Assembly: GCA_009760855.2 (NCBI GenBank)
Contig: WPIO01000019.1
Coordinates: 3,857,501 to 3,921,500, forward strand
Origin: Cristatella mucedo
Lineage: Eukaryota > Bryozoa > Phylactolaemata > Cristatellidae
Reading direction: 5' to 3'
Length of the DNA stretch: 64,000 bases
Positions 26,825 through 39,430 of the stretch are shown here, piece after piece. Positions within the stretch are counted from its first letter, which is position 1. The number at the start of each line of letters is the position of its first letter. The notes beneath the pieces were generated by a model. That model saw nothing but the letters and a program-made list of their open reading frames with translations. It was not told where the DNA came from and ran no database searches. Position numbers and translations under genes: made by a program.

Positions 26825-26931
26825 CTGCTTTCAGCTTGAGCGTGGCCACAGTGTCCTTCGAGCCCCACGTATTCTCCGCCAGGCACCGGTAGGTCCCTTT
26901 GTCTTCTTCACCGGCTTTCGTAATGCGAAGC
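26825..26931 (-). CDS. ROR: ROR exon: second half of the Ig domain
   Basis: Acceptor CGTTCTTCTGTCCAG and donor CAG followed by GTACGT bound a 107-base exon. Its first base completes the Arg codon split from the 28095-28305 exon. It encodes LRITKAGEEDKGTYRC, the D-x-G-x-Y-x-C motif of the Ig F strand with the second disulphide cysteine, then LAENTWGSKDTVATLKL, the G strand. The joined sequence GSRLRI is the same as in vertebrate ROR Ig domains. The plus-strand ORF across this stretch is a shadow. Confidence 0.83.
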
Positions 26932-28094
26932 CTGGACAGAAGAACGGCGCGGCTGGTCGCTCGACAGCCAGAAGAGCACCAAACGCTCTGCTGCTGCTAC
27001 TGTTTCAAGAACCGAGACTGGCACCGGTGCCGCCGCCGTCGCCACCGGTGCATGAAGCGCTCAGATGTGACCATCGGCTCGAAAAGTTTGACCCGATGGC
27101 TGCACTCTCAATTGCGGGCGAAATGCGCTGGCGAAACGTCTCGAGTATAACCAAAGAAGAACGGCTTCGAGCGAGCATCTGCAATTTGGCCAGCCGGGAG
27201 CTCTCTAGGGAGCGTGACTTTTTACGACCGCAACAGCCGAGTGACAGTGGCTAAGGTTCGGTTCTGGCTCGGTCGGTTCGTGCTCACTTTGCTGCTCGCT
27301 CGCTTGCAAAACTTGGCAGCCCGTGAAGGCGCATCGGTTCACAGCAAACAGAAAGCCTGGCTGCTGTCACTGCAAGCAGATCCGGCTGCTGCTTTGCATC
27401 GTGCAGCAACAGCTGTTGTGCCAGCTGGCAGCGGCTGTTGCTGCATCCGTCTGTAGCCAGATGCCCGACATTAGGATCTTCATCCATCCTTCCATCCATC
27501 CATCCATCCATCCTTCCTTCCATCCTGCCTGCGTCCTTCCAGCAGCCGAGCTGTGCCAACTGACGGCGGCTCGACGCTTGTCGGACCTTGCCACGCGGAG
27601 CTGCCTCCTGCACAGTCGGCTCATTCAAGTAGGCCTCGTGACGTATGAAGCAGCGCAGAAATAAAACAAACGTCAAATCTCATCTAGCGGCAGCTGTTCC
27701 TTGTGTGCACCTTCCCCTCCGATTCGTGAGAGCACCTCTATTGCTGCCGAGGCTGGTAATTTCACCGGCTGCTCCCTTTGAATCTTTTCTAATTATCTGC
27801 GTTCATCGTGCAGCTCAATTTAGGCAAGAAAGCCATTCAATTCCTCAATTGTGGGAAGGGAATTAGGTCCAATGAACCGGCACGATAAATGATGCACACT
27901 TTGAGGTCCACGAACTTCCACCATTTGTGCCGGTGCGGCACAAAAATTGGATAGGACCCGAAGCCTCATGCAGCTGCCCCAATGGTCAGGAAATGCCGAC
28001 CGATAGGGATAACTTGGATGAAGCAGAACGAGGGCAGCAAGCAACCGAAGTGGCAGCAGCCGGAGTGGCAGCAGCAGCAGCAGGCTGCACCTAC
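26932..28094. other. Intron inside the Ig domain
   Basis: This phase-2 intron of 1163 bases splits the Ig domain. It holds a CATC run (27482-27525). No exon is seen. Confidence 0.55.
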
Positions 28095-28305
28095 CTCGAG
28101 CCCCAGTCCTGCTCTTGAATCTTGTATCGCCTGCTGCTGCTGAATGTCGAGTCATCATCGACGAGCTCTTCGTCATCCTTGAACCACTTGTACTTGGGAG
28201 TTGGCTTTCCAGTGATTTCGCAGTCGAAGACCACCTTGTCGCCTAGATGCTTCGTCTGGTTCTTGAGTGGCGTGTCCAGCACGAGGGTGGGCACGAACGG
28301 TCCGT
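28095..28305 (-). CDS. ROR: ROR exon: first half of the Ig domain
   Basis: The acceptor ends TGACCTAG and the donor is GAG followed by GTAGGT. The exon starts with two bases (phase 1), matching the end of the signal-peptide exon, and ends in phase 2. It encodes an I-set Ig half: a lead-in, then LGDKVVFDCEITGKP with the first disulphide cysteine, then KYKWFKDDEEL with the core tryptophan, then an acidic and serine stretch. Human ROR1 has the same layout (cysteine, GNPPP, RWFKND). It lies in the extracellular part of the receptor. Confidence 0.83.
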
Positions 28306-28569
28306 CTAGGTCAGAGGTCTAGGTCAGGTCAAGAAGCCAGCAGCGCTGAGCAGCTCGAGCACTCGACAAGCGAGGCCGCGGCGGAAGTGTCTTCGGCCAA
28401 GAGCCGGCTGAAGCACAGCTTATCAGCTGTGACATACTCCTCTCTCACGTCTAGATGTACGAGTGTGAATGCATGCATTCTATCTGCAACTCTCTATGAA
28501 GCCAGAAAGACCGAGTGGATGCTTTCTATAGCAAAAGCTACGGTGACTTTCCGGGTGAACATGGCAGCC

Positions 28570-29200
28570 GACAGACTCCATCTCATGCAACAAAGAGAAA
28601 GTGAGGAGCAAGTAAGCTGAGTCAGAAGAGCAATCAAATGAGGTTGTGAGAAAATGAAAGTAGCTGCACATGACGGCCGGCAAGGATGGGCCATTGTCGA
28701 AAGCAGGAGAAAAGGTGTCATTGCATAAGAATCATAGACGAGTTCTGCAGTCCAGGCCATGCAGAACAAAAGCTTCTGCTGCTAACAGTCTTTGAGCAAA
28801 AGGACTGGACAGCTAAGATTTAGTTCCATACGAGATCTGAGGCCATGAGGAGGCTGAAACTGGGAAGCAGTTCAGCTCGGTACAAAGGAGCCAAGCCACG
28901 TTGGGCCCAACTGGGCAGAGTCTGAATTTTGCTCTGCATCCTTTGATCAGCTCCTTGTAATCACAGCTCTTTCGAGCAAAGAAGGCTCGCAGAGAGGCTT
29001 AATAGATTTTTTGGTAGTCAGGGTTAAAACTGAAGTATTCCAGCCTAGACAGACCGAAAGAGCTCAGATCTTTCAGATCTCTAGCCAGCCTCTGTTCAGT
29101 AAGCAGTCGCTATGCTTGGGCAGTCATCGAACATGCCGACTGGCTATATGGAAGCAGTCTTCTGAATGAAACTTTTGAACGCCCAGCAGTAAGCAAAGAG
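28570..29200 (-). mobile_element. CR1-type LINE fragment, antisense
   Basis: This block is the same family as 49600-50900; landmarks shared on the plus strand are GCATAAGAATC, then the landmark around AACAGTCTTTGAGCAAAAGG, and GAGGAGGCTGAAACTGG. On the minus strand it matches the C-terminal part of a CR1-type reverse transcriptase ORF, but frames are broken by many indels. Confidence 0.6.
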
Positions 29201-29895
29201 GGTGCCCAACTTGTGAGCACTCGGTAACAATCGCACGACAGCACTACAGCAAGTCGATGAGCAAAGGCTCTTGGTCTAGCCTAACGTTTTTTGATGTCAG
29301 GGGGCTTTCGGTGAATCGCCTCGACCAGCAAGAGGGAGGAAGAGGTCCCGATGAGTATCCAGTCATGTGCACGGCACGCTCCTCCTCGGCGCGCTCGTCA
29401 TAAGCTCAGTAAAAGTCTGCCGGGGTGTTGGCAGATGCAACCGTGGGCGTGGCACAGCATCCGTGGGCAAGAGGAACAGCACTGGGCGCGTTGGATCGCG
29501 CCGCGCACCCGCCAGTGTGCACATATGCTTGTATCTCAGCGTGTCGCTGTGTGCCGAACCTAGCCGGTATCGGCACGGTAGCACCCCTGTACAAACTGCT
29601 CCTGAGCAATGTAAATATGGAACGAGGGCCGCAGGAAGGAAGCCGAGAGATACCGGCACCGTGCGTGTGCGTGTCAAGTTTTTGAAAGGTGCTACCGAAG
29701 CCGGGCGGCCACTGACATGATCGGTATCAGCTGGAACCAGACTGGCGAACCTCTGGCAGCCACGCAGCCTCCTGCGAGGGCTGCACGTCTGAGAGTGGCT
29801 CAGGTAAACAAACAAGCTGCTGCCCGATGCTGCCAGCCACTGGCACGTGATGCCTCTGTCAGCGATCAGCTCACCTTGCTCGCGTTCCACCTCCT

Positions 29896-29896
<1 letters not shown>

Positions 29897-29955
<59 letters not shown>
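29897..29955. repeat. (TC)n microsatellite
   Basis: A pure TC run of about 59 bases. Confidence 0.97.
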
Positions 29956-29959
<4 letters not shown>

Positions 29960-30109
29960 GCCGGCCGAGCTAATGCAGCTAGCAATGCAATATCAGCTGG
30001 CCGTGAGATGGCCACGCCTTGTGCTCCTGAGCCGGCACCAAAACGTGAACCGGTGGCTCGGGCCCACCACAGCAAGCCCTACATATCTGTCCTCTACATG
30101 CTACATCTG

Positions 30110-30162
<53 letters not shown>
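30110..30162. repeat. (TA)n-(GA)n compound microsatellite
   Basis: A TA run of about 17 bases passes straight into a GA run of about 36 bases. The same junction occurs at 30749-30803. Confidence 0.96.
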
Positions 30163-30168
<6 letters not shown>

Positions 30169-30627
30169 CGGCATTGCATTTTGCACTAGCAATTTTGCAA
30201 GCATCTTCTAGAGTCGGAGGTAGAATAGACAGCTTCCTGAGCAGTCGTAGCACTAAGCCATTGTACAGATCAGTGTGAAAACACATCGAAGCTTCGTGCC
30301 CTCGACTGTGGCACGGAGTTGTGCCACGACAGCTATATTTTCTCCTTGACCTGCTCCGACTAAAGACAGATGATGCTGATGCATGCTCGGGTGCAGTGCA
30401 GTAGATAAAGCGGTTTCTGACACACGAAAGGAGGAAATGAAGGAAGAAATGTATGCAGTACGAGTCGTTTAATCATGAGAAAGTCAACGAAAACTTGAGC
30501 AGAACTTGGCCCATTTTTGACGAAGTCGCCTTGACATTCGAGATGAGCACGAAAAACTTACCACGAACGAAACAATCTCGAGCATGCGTCATTGGGCTGC
30601 TCTTGCCTGGAACTATGTACTTATACA

Positions 30628-30805
<178 letters not shown>

Positions 30806-31290
30806 AATGGAAAAATCAAGGGTAACTCAAACTTTGCTTGGGAAGGCAAGCATGAGTGTCTGCTGACCTAGTGGGTTGAACCTGCCCTACCAACTGGCAA
30901 TCTTTTAGTTATTTCTAAATGTAGCACTATCTATATAGAACTAATTTTATTAGCTTGAACCTAATATGGATCACTAAAACATTTGTTGGTTACAATATTT
31001 CTTTAAATCAGCAGCGACTTGCATTTAACTGACTGCGTACAACCAAAAATACCTATGTTGATTGATTGATTTTGAAATTGATAGAATGCAATTTTGATTT
31101 TTATAATTTTATTTTCAATTCAATTTTTAATTTTTTTGAAAGTGCCTTTTGCCAATTGCATTTATATTTGCAATAATGCTGACTCTCTGCACAGTGGTCA
31201 GGGGAGGCTACTGAGTAGTGATGGCAGTTAATGGAAGACTTACATTTAACTCTTATATAGGTTGGAAATACCCATAAGTATATATGTGAG

Positions 31291-31293
<3 letters not shown>

Positions 31294-31340
<47 letters not shown>

Positions 31341-31345
31341 TGCGC
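31294..31345. repeat. (TG)n-(TGCG)n microsatellite
   Basis: A TG run (31294-31321) is followed by GCGT units to about 31345, rich in alternating purine-pyrimidine. Confidence 0.93.
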
Positions 31346-31503
31346 GTGCACATAAAATATATCTACAGCTATGTGCATGTATAGATAGATATACAGATAT
31401 ACGCACACATGTAGATGTTGATGGTCAACCAAGACGATTGAGTGATCGAAAACATACCGCAAAAGTGTTCCATACAGAAAACCAAAGGAAGAGAATAGCA
31501 GAG

Positions 31504-31785
<282 letters not shown>

Positions 31786-33122
31786 TATAGAATAGAATAG
31801 CGGCAAATAGAGAGGGAGATGAGAGACAGACAAACAGACAGCTGGAGCAAGAGACCAGAGAAACTGACCCCTGACAATGAATTAGTCATAGAACCGGCGA
31901 AATTATTTTTATGTAATCGTCTGTCTGCAGCACCACCGTGGCCACCATAGCTGCCATGCCACCGGCTGAAGCATTGCTAAGCTAACACCAGCAGTGGAGA
32001 TCGACCTATTGTTTGCTTATGCCAGCTCTTCAGTTGCCCGAGAGACCTGGGCTGTCGCTGCTGGGAGCCCACCACCTCTTGTTACCTCCTCGAGGCTTCC
32101 TGTATGGCACAAGGCAAAATCTAATGATGTTTATTCACTCGAGAGGTACTGAAGCCACTTCACTGCATCGGATTAGCTTGCACATACGGACTGCTCTCCT
32201 GTCAAAGCTTTTCAGTCAACATGGCGTCTCTGGAAAATCTCTGACGTGCACACGAAACGTTTGCTTATCCTGGGCTGGCGACTGAGGGTGCCGGAAAGGC
32301 AGCGTTGTCTGCAGAGAATCCCGGCTGCCACTGGCAAACTGGACGGCAAGTTCGATAGCCGGCAACCGAGAGCAGTGCTGCAGTGGGTGGCACATCGGAC
32401 GGCGGCTCATCCACTTCAAGCTTATAACTTGGAGCCTCCATCACCTCATCACGATCGCCTGGACTTGACTCTGACAAGACTCCCACGCTCATTTCAAAAG
32501 TGTGTACTGCTCAGACTAGATTAATTACAGCTATGGACCGTTGCAGCCATTGCAGCCTCAGTCGCTCGGTCTGCCGGCCTGCCGTGGCCGACAGCCAGCC
32601 CACAGCGGCAAACGTCCAGTCGCACGGCTTCCGTGCGACCGGCCGTACTGTGTGACAGCTGGCCTCTCCCCTGCTCCCCGGCAGTCGGAGGGGTTGGGGT
32701 GTGAACCTGTGAACCATCGGAGGAGCTGCTGCTGCAGCTGCAGCAGCAGCAGGAGCCGCCGAGGCTGGTGCAGTCACCGAAAGGCATCGGCTGCAGGCCC
32801 GGGCTGCAGCTGCAGACCGAGCTTCGTTCAAGCTTCCTTTGTCTTGCCGAGCTACCAGCAGGCCAGCAGCCAAGTGCCCAATCCGGCACCACCGGGGCAC
32901 ACCGCCACCCCACCACCGCGAATCAAAGGACCGGACGTCTGCGAAAGCAAGAGCTGGCTGGGAAGCTCAAATTGGCTCAAACTCAAACCCTACGTCACAG
33001 TGTCACCTGCTGCCAGCTAAAGGTGACAGCAGATGCTCGCAGCACGAGCAGCTGCATCTGCAGCTTACAGCGTTCGTTGAGTGGCAATGAACGATAAGAG
33101 AGTGCCATAGAGACCGGTCGGG

Positions 33123-33171
33123 CATAAACAGGACGTGGAGCTAAGGATAAACAGGACGTGGAGCTAAGGGG
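33123..33171. repeat. Tandem duplication of 24 bases
   Basis: The unit ATAAACAGGACGTGGAGCTA occurs twice in a row (33125 and 33149) just left of a GA run. Confidence 0.9.
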
Positions 33172-33182
33172 ACTAGCTGGGA

Positions 33183-33197
33183 GGAGAGAGATAGATA

Positions 33198-33281
<84 letters not shown>
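33183..33281. repeat. (GA)n microsatellite
   Basis: A GA run of about 80 bases preceded by GATA units (33187-33200). Confidence 0.97.
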
Positions 33282-33283
<2 letters not shown>

Positions 33284-33579
33284 CCTGTTGTTATTGGCAA
33301 GGCAAGGCAGCTCCTTACGCACCCCACGAGTCGGCAGTTCGCTGTGCCTCTTCTGTAAATGGAACGTCATCGGCTGATCTGAAATTTAAATAAAAAAAAA
33401 TACAATGGGGCTTAACTCGCGTCGGCTTCACACGAGGCAGAAGGAAGAAGCTGCAGCGGCAGGGCTGCATCGAAGGAGGTGGATGCAGCACACGGCGCCA
33501 CATTGCCACGCTTACAAGAAGCAGCTCGGCGTGAGCCAAGGACAAGGTCAGGCACAGGCAACCTCCCAACCACCTCATT

Positions 33580-33740
33580 CCAGCTGGTGGTTTGGTCCAG
33601 CGACTAAGGTGCTCGCCCCGACCAACGTCTAGCCGACGTCGTGGGCTCGAGCCACGAGGCACAGGTGAAGCACCTGAATAGAGATTAAGTTCTCTTGGGG
33701 TGCCATACAAATGAATTATACTTGTATTTATTTATTTACC
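33580..33740 (+). mobile_element. tRNA-derived SINE with an L2-like tail
   Basis: An A box (TGGTTTGGTCCAGCGACTAA, 33588-33607) and a B box (GTGGGCTCGAGCCAC, 33641-33655) form a tRNA-like head. Then comes GCACCTGAATAGAGATTAAG and TTCTCTTGGGGTGCC (33670-33704), and a TATTTATTTATTT end. The core AGAGATTAAGTTCTCT is identical to the L2-like LINE 3' hairpin at 4020-4035, and the outer stem is a variant of it. Known: many SINEs borrow the 3' end of a partner LINE to use its reverse transcriptase. Here the L2-like family is the likely partner. Confidence 0.8.
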
Positions 33741-35215
33741 CCAGCCCCCAAATAATATACTAGCCACCTTCTCTACTGACGACAATAGACACGAAGAGTT
33801 AGTGACTGCAACGGTGAGGCCCTTTGGAAGCAGAGGTCGAGTGAAACCAACGGATCTGGTAGAACTGCCAGTAGTACCAGGAGCTTGTACAGCTATTGTC
33901 AAGGACAGTAGCACGTGGAACGAGAGCCTGCACTGCAAAGCGCTTGCTGACAGCAGAAATTATAAAGGGAAATGATACAGAGCTCATTCAAGGCAAGGAG
34001 GCCCTAGGGCTTTTACCGATCAATCTTATCTCCCTTGCACAACCAATGAAATCGCAAGACCTTCGAAAGACACAGTCGGCACAGCAACGTGAGAACTGAT
34101 CTAGTCGAAGCGCTCCTCGAGTCACCCTTGCAGCCGACAATGTTACATTGCCGGCTGCAAGGGTGAAGGACAGCAGTGCTAAGGGTCGCTTGCCACAGAG
34201 TGAATGAAGCTGCCGAATCAGCCGACCTTTACTCTTTTTTTTTATAGCACCAGCTGACGTCCAGCCGGGAGCCTCCGTGGACACGTGGGACACGGCAGGT
34301 ATTACACCAACGGGTCACCCCCCCCCCCACTTGCAACTTGACTTTGCCCGAGTCGATCAATCCTGGGAAGGCTGAAGGAGCGATTCGGGGGGGGCTATTG
34401 GTGGAGGTGTAGGCTAGCACCCCCTTTCTAAGCAATGCTGCTTTGCAATGTTGTCCACTGCCCATACTGCCTCTGCTCTTGCCTCTGCCTGCTCCTGCTC
34501 CTCCTGCTGCTCCACCGACGCTCAGCCCCTCGAGTGGCTGCTGCTGCCTGCCTGCTGGTAGTCTTTTGGCTGCTTGCTCTTCTTCCAAAAAGGGCACAAG
34601 CCACATTTCGTACCGCGAGGCCCCCCCAACGCAGACTAAGCGGTCCAAATTATTGACAGCAGTCAAATGATTTGCACCGAGCCCTCGAGTGCCCTTCTAG
34701 CTAGCTCTTAGCTCAGTGGGCATGCCTTCGCCATATAAACAAATAGATGTGGCAGCAAAAATTAATCCAGTCAAACGAATGAGGTGCGACGGTTTCTTAG
34801 GCATCGAAGGCTGTAGCTGCACCGGCAGCTGTTCCTGGGTAGGCAGAGAGGTGGCGGTTAAGGAGCTTTCAGCCTGGGCCTACCTGTAACTACATAATCC
34901 CGAGACAGCATCTAGCTGAACTGTATGCCAGGATAGAAGCCATAGACACCACAAAGGAACGTCCAAGTGCTAGATAAATGGAAGAATATATCGCCTGGCT
35001 CTCAGAAGTAGAACTGCGACCAGAGAAAGCAGAGAAGGAGGCGGGAGCTATTTTAACTCCTCAGTTACTACACACCGAACGCCAACCCTGCGCAGACCGT
35101 GGCTGAATACGCACAGCTCCAGTTGAGCTGGAAGAGCTCATCCGGTAGCACAATCGGGCCCCAGCGACTGGACCAGTGGCAGGAACAAGAGCCGTACCAG
35201 GAGCAAGTGGAGGAA

Positions 35216-35372
35216 CAGGAGCTGGAGAAAGAGCATGAGCATGAGGCAAAAGCCGGAGCAGGAGTCGGAGCATGAGCAGGAGAAGGCACCGGAGGAGCAT
35301 GAGCATGAGCAAGAGCGAGAGCAGTAGTCGGAGCATGAGCAGGGCAGGAGCCGGAGTCGGAGCCGGAGACAG
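35216..35372. repeat. Hexamer-type minisatellite (GAGCAT/GGAGCC)
   Basis: About 150 bases are built from variants of six bases: GGAGCA, GAGCAT, GGAGTC and GGAGCC, with GAGCATGAGCA recurring at 35239, 35269, 35297 and 35331. The antisense open frame (35061-35459) with Leu, Pro and Ala runs comes from this repeat and is not a gene. Confidence 0.85.
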
Positions 35373-36534
35373 ACTGGTTGCTCTTCGCCGGCAATGTTGC
35401 TCTAAAAATGCACACGGGTCATAGCTGGTCACAGCAAACGAATGTGCAGACAGAGCCACTCTACCAGTTTCTTTGACTCTCCATTGGCCATCGGCCTTAG
35501 GCTGCCAAATGCCGTTTGTTCCTTAATCAATAGGGTCAGAAGTAAATTAGCACACGAGAAGCTTTCGTCGCAGAGGTGAAAGAGACCAAGGAATTTCTAT
35601 ATTGACAATTAGTTCACCATTTGCCTGAAGTCCCATTAGCGAGCGAGATGGTCGGAGTCGGCGGCACAGGCAGGCCGGCCGGCCGGCTGTCGATACCGGC
35701 TGCTTGCTTTGGCTGGTTGGATCCCGAGCTTCAGTGCAGCAGCCTTCCCCGACGCTCGCGGTTGGACGCTTAGGCGTAATCCCCTAGCCAGACCTCGGAA
35801 TCCAAAATCTAGTCGGTCTATGAAAGATTGATGGCTGCCTTCGCTAAAGAGTTTCGAAGCAGTGCCGTGTAGGCTTCGACGAGCGGCTGCACGAAGATGC
35901 TCCGCTTCGTTGCGCTCGATGCGCGGAGAATTAGTTTAGCCGTTCGCTATCGACAGACCGGCATTCCGAGTTTAAGGGACAGCGACTCGCAGCTTTCACT
36001 TAAGGAGCCTTCGCTTAAAGAGCGCGGATACTTCGTCGCTGAAGTCGCTCAGAAAGCAGGATGCCGGCGAATCAAAACGCCACTGACCCATTAGCGAGAC
36101 CGCCAATGGCTGGCGAAACGCAAGTCGCCTGTTGAGCAGACATACCTCGTTTTCCTTGAGGCCACTTCCGAAGCCGACAGAGCTAAAACAAAAACGCATT
36201 CATAATTACTCGACGCGAAAGCCGACCTACCTAGCTGGGGTGGCGGGCGTGCTGGACGTGCTTAACGGCTAGCCAGTTTCGTACTGACTTCAGTCAGTCG
36301 CAGCAGCGATGCTTACAGCACTCGTCCGCGTCCGAACGCAGCAGCGACCCGCCCCCACCGAAGGGTAACGAGTCGAGAGAAAGCGCTGCCTCGTGCTTCA
36401 GGCAATGACTGGGCCGGGCAACAACGTAATTCAGAAGCTCTCCTGCACTAGGTTAACAGAATCGCTACCACAGTATACCTCTTCTGTCTGGGCTTCACTG
36501 ACTCCCTATCGAACATCGAACCGACTTCGCGATG

Positions 36535-36845
<311 letters not shown>

Positions 36846-37299
36846 GCTTACCCGTAGCTTCTCTCGCTTACGCTTGCCCTGACCTGCACGCATGTTCATC
36901 GTGCTCTCGCACAGCCCGCTCCTCCCTCCCTCCCTCGCCTTCCGGTCATCTCGCCGTTCCTACCTCCCGCTAAATTGAAATAGTTTGGCGAACGGGTTCT
37001 CAGTTTAATTACACTAAAGTCTGAAATGGCTTCTGGCGCCTAGCGTCACGAGCAATGACCTTGCATCGTGTAAGTTTCAGGCGCGCGTTCCACTCAGCTT
37101 TACTTGCTCAACAGCGAACGCATCGTTTTCCGTTCCTGCTGACCTGGGAGCTGCACGTTACTCGCCGGAGGTCTTATTAACCGGTGGCCATTAGTGTCAT
37201 CGTGTTTGCTTTAGCAAGCTGGCTTAAGCATGATACTTGTTTGCCTTTGCTCGCTTGATACCGCGAGCGGGCGGCGCATGTCATTAATCCTCGGTAGCT

Positions 37300-37378
37300 T
37301 CTCTTGCAGCTAGTTGTAATGCCAGGATAGAGCTTTATTTTCTTAGGGCGCCACCCAAACTGTCGTTATTATTAACTA
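37300..37378 (+). mobile_element. L2-like LINE or SINE tail
   Basis: TTGCAGCTAGTTGTAATGCC followed by GGATAGAGCTTTATTTTCTT and AGGGCGCCACC and a TTATTATT end matches the 3' region of the L2-like family and its SINE (compare 3996-4060). It is too short and diverged to tell which of the two it is. A TA run follows at 37386-37402. Confidence 0.55.
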
Positions 37379-37429
37379 TTTTACATATATATATATATAT
37401 ATTAACTATGTTATAGTTATTGACTGTCG

Positions 37430-39430
37430 TTATTATTAACTGCGATTGCTTCGAAAAATCCGCTTTCGCACACCATTCGGTAGGCGGCGGCGGCTATGCC
37501 GCTCGCAGCTGCGACGTTCTCGCGCCTTTCGATCGGGCCACGGCCGGCGACAAGCTACCCATAGGAGGGCGTGGCGACAGAAGGCAGCGCAGAGGGCCCG
37601 CGAGGCGCCTCGCAGCGCCCGCTATGCCGCGCGCTCGCGGTCGGGCTAAAACATCGTGAAGCAACGTGGACGCCGGCCGACGGCCCGCAGCCGCCACCCG
37701 CCGCGGCAGCTGTCGACTTAGTCGCGAAACCTTTCGAAGAACCTTTCGGTCGCTCGCTCTAGGTTCAAAAGGCTACAACCGAAGGAACGCCGAAAGGTTA
37801 GATTCTCCAGACTCTCCCCCGCGCTCGCTCGCTGCCACTCTTGCTGAGGGCCCGCAGAAATACCAGCCGGAGCGGCAGCGGCGGCGGCGGCGGCGGCGGC
37901 TACATCGCCTCGCTCGCGGGCGCCGCCGGCGGCGGCTGCCGCGTCGCCTCGCTTGCGGGCGCCGGCGGCTGGCGGCGGATGCGCCGACGGCGGCGCCCGC
38001 GGGCGGGCCGGCGAGCCGGCTAGCGTTTGACTGCGAGCGCGGCGCCGCCGCCGCTGCTCCCGACGGTTCGGCCGGCGGCGGGCTCGACAGGAGGTGAGCC
38101 TGCCGTTAAAAAAGCCTCTCGAATGCTAATGTAGAATTGATTGCAATTTTTGAAGCCACTCGACAGTCCATTAATGCACCGACGGTAGCACCGGCGCGTG
38201 CGGCCCTCAAAGAAAACTGCCAATTCGTTCACCTCACGCTCGGCTGCAGCGGCAGCAGCGAGGCGGCTCCTCGGGGGCCTCGCCGATGCATCGCAGTTGG
38301 CTTGCTGAGGAGTAAAGACGCATCGAGGGTGCGCACTCCGCTCCCGGCGTCGACGCCGAGCGGGTGCGCGGCGACGGACTCGGCGATATCGCTGGCGGCA
38401 TTCGCTCGACGCAACCCTGGCCAGCTTCGCCGGCCAAAGGCGGTAGCCAGCCGGCCAGCCAGCCGGTCACCGCCGCGGCGGCGGCAGGTACGCTGCTGCT
38501 GCGGCGGCGGCGGGATTACGTGCTCGTGACTGTGCGAAATCCAATTTTCACTTGTGAATGAGCGAGCGAACATAATTAGCGCTCGACTCCTTCTGCGCGC
38601 ATCGGCGCTCCGGCAGCAGACGGACAATTAAATATTCAATAAATAGAGTCTCTGTCTTATAAGTCAGAGAGTATACGCTAGAATAGGCTATTTCCTATCC
38701 AGCACGAGGGAGCACGAAGGAAGATCGCAGCAGCGCTCGGATGCGCGTGCGCCTATTCTCCCGCTAATGTTTCCTCGGGGAATTCGATCGCCTTGGCAAA
38801 CAAATAGCCGGGAGCAGCAAGTTTAAAATAAACCGCATCGGGCGCGGCAATGCGACTCAGCGACCGCGCGGGGCGCGCCGTCGCCGCCGACCGACGGAGC
38901 TCGGCTGATCCGTATCGGCGGCGCGGGATTCTCGCCGCCCAGCACCGAGGCGGCCGCAGCGCGCGGCCCGCTACGCGCTCGCCCGCCGCCGCCTCCGCCG
39001 ACGACGACGACGACGCGCGGAGCAGCCGCGTTGCTCTCGGCCGCACCCGCCGGCGGCGAGAGAGAATCTCGCGCGCGGGCAGGTGCTGGCCGGCCGTGGC
39101 GTCGCTGCTGCGCAGCCGCCGGCGCGCTGCGTAAATATCCACCCGATCGCCAGCTCTGTCGCCGCCGTAGCAGCGCGCTGCGAAGCCAGCCAGATGCCGG
39201 TGTGGCGAGTCGCGGCGGCGGCGGCGGCAGGACCGCCGCCGCGACTTAGGACGGGTCGCGACGCGAAAAGAGACGCGACTCTGGAATCCGCAGTTTCTGC
39301 GGAGAGCGGCGGCGGCGGCGGCACGCGCGCGCGAGCGCTTACCTGCCAGTACGAGAAGCACGAGAAGCGCCGGTGACGACGACGACAATAATCCCGAGCG
39401 GGCTGGATAGCGCGCGGCCGCTGCCATCGG
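37430..39430. other. GC-rich CpG island with GCC/GGC runs
   Basis: This stretch is far richer in G+C and CpG than its surroundings and carries many GGC, GCC and CGA triplet runs, for example near 37870-37950, 38470-38510, 38990-39020 and 39210-39330. Several open frames appear on both strands but encode only Arg, Ala and Gly runs and match no family I know. It most likely is the 5' flank and first intron of the ROR gene, acting as a CpG-island promoter or enhancer area. Confidence 0.55.
39343..39427 (-). CDS. ROR: ROR first coding exon: signal peptide
   Basis: From an ATG at 39427 the exon encodes a basic start (MAAAARYPARSG), four serines, and a hydrophobic core (PALLVLLVLAG) ending at a strong donor (GCAG followed by GTAAGC). 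This is a signal peptide cut by a phase-1 intron, as is common for receptors. The phase fits the Ig exon at 28305 exactly, giving a join right after the hydrophobic core. No homology supports the link, only phase, strand, order and domain logic. Small exons in the 11 kb intron cannot be ruled out. Confidence 0.66.

Noticed and set aside
26631-27254. 207-codon plus-strand frame
   Set aside because: It covers the antisense of the ROR Ig exon (26825-26931) and intron; no domain of its own.
33780-34100. Open stretch that hinted at a retroelement polyprotein piece
   Set aside because: The resemblance to gag-pol spacer text is too weak and no protease or RT motif follows.
34443-34670. Leu-rich plus-strand frame that could pass for a signal peptide
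   Set aside because: CTGCTC repeats in low-complexity DNA; no donor or downstream exon fits.
35061-35459. Leu/Pro-rich minus-strand frame of 132 codons resembling a membrane protein
   Set aside because: It is the translation of the hexamer minisatellite; hydrophobicity comes from the repeated CTC/CTG codons.
37571-39427. Arg-, Ala- and Gly-rich open frames in the GC island
   Set aside because: Composition artefacts of GCC/GGC runs. Only the first 28 codons of the minus-strand frame at 39427 are kept, because they form a signal peptide up to a strong donor.
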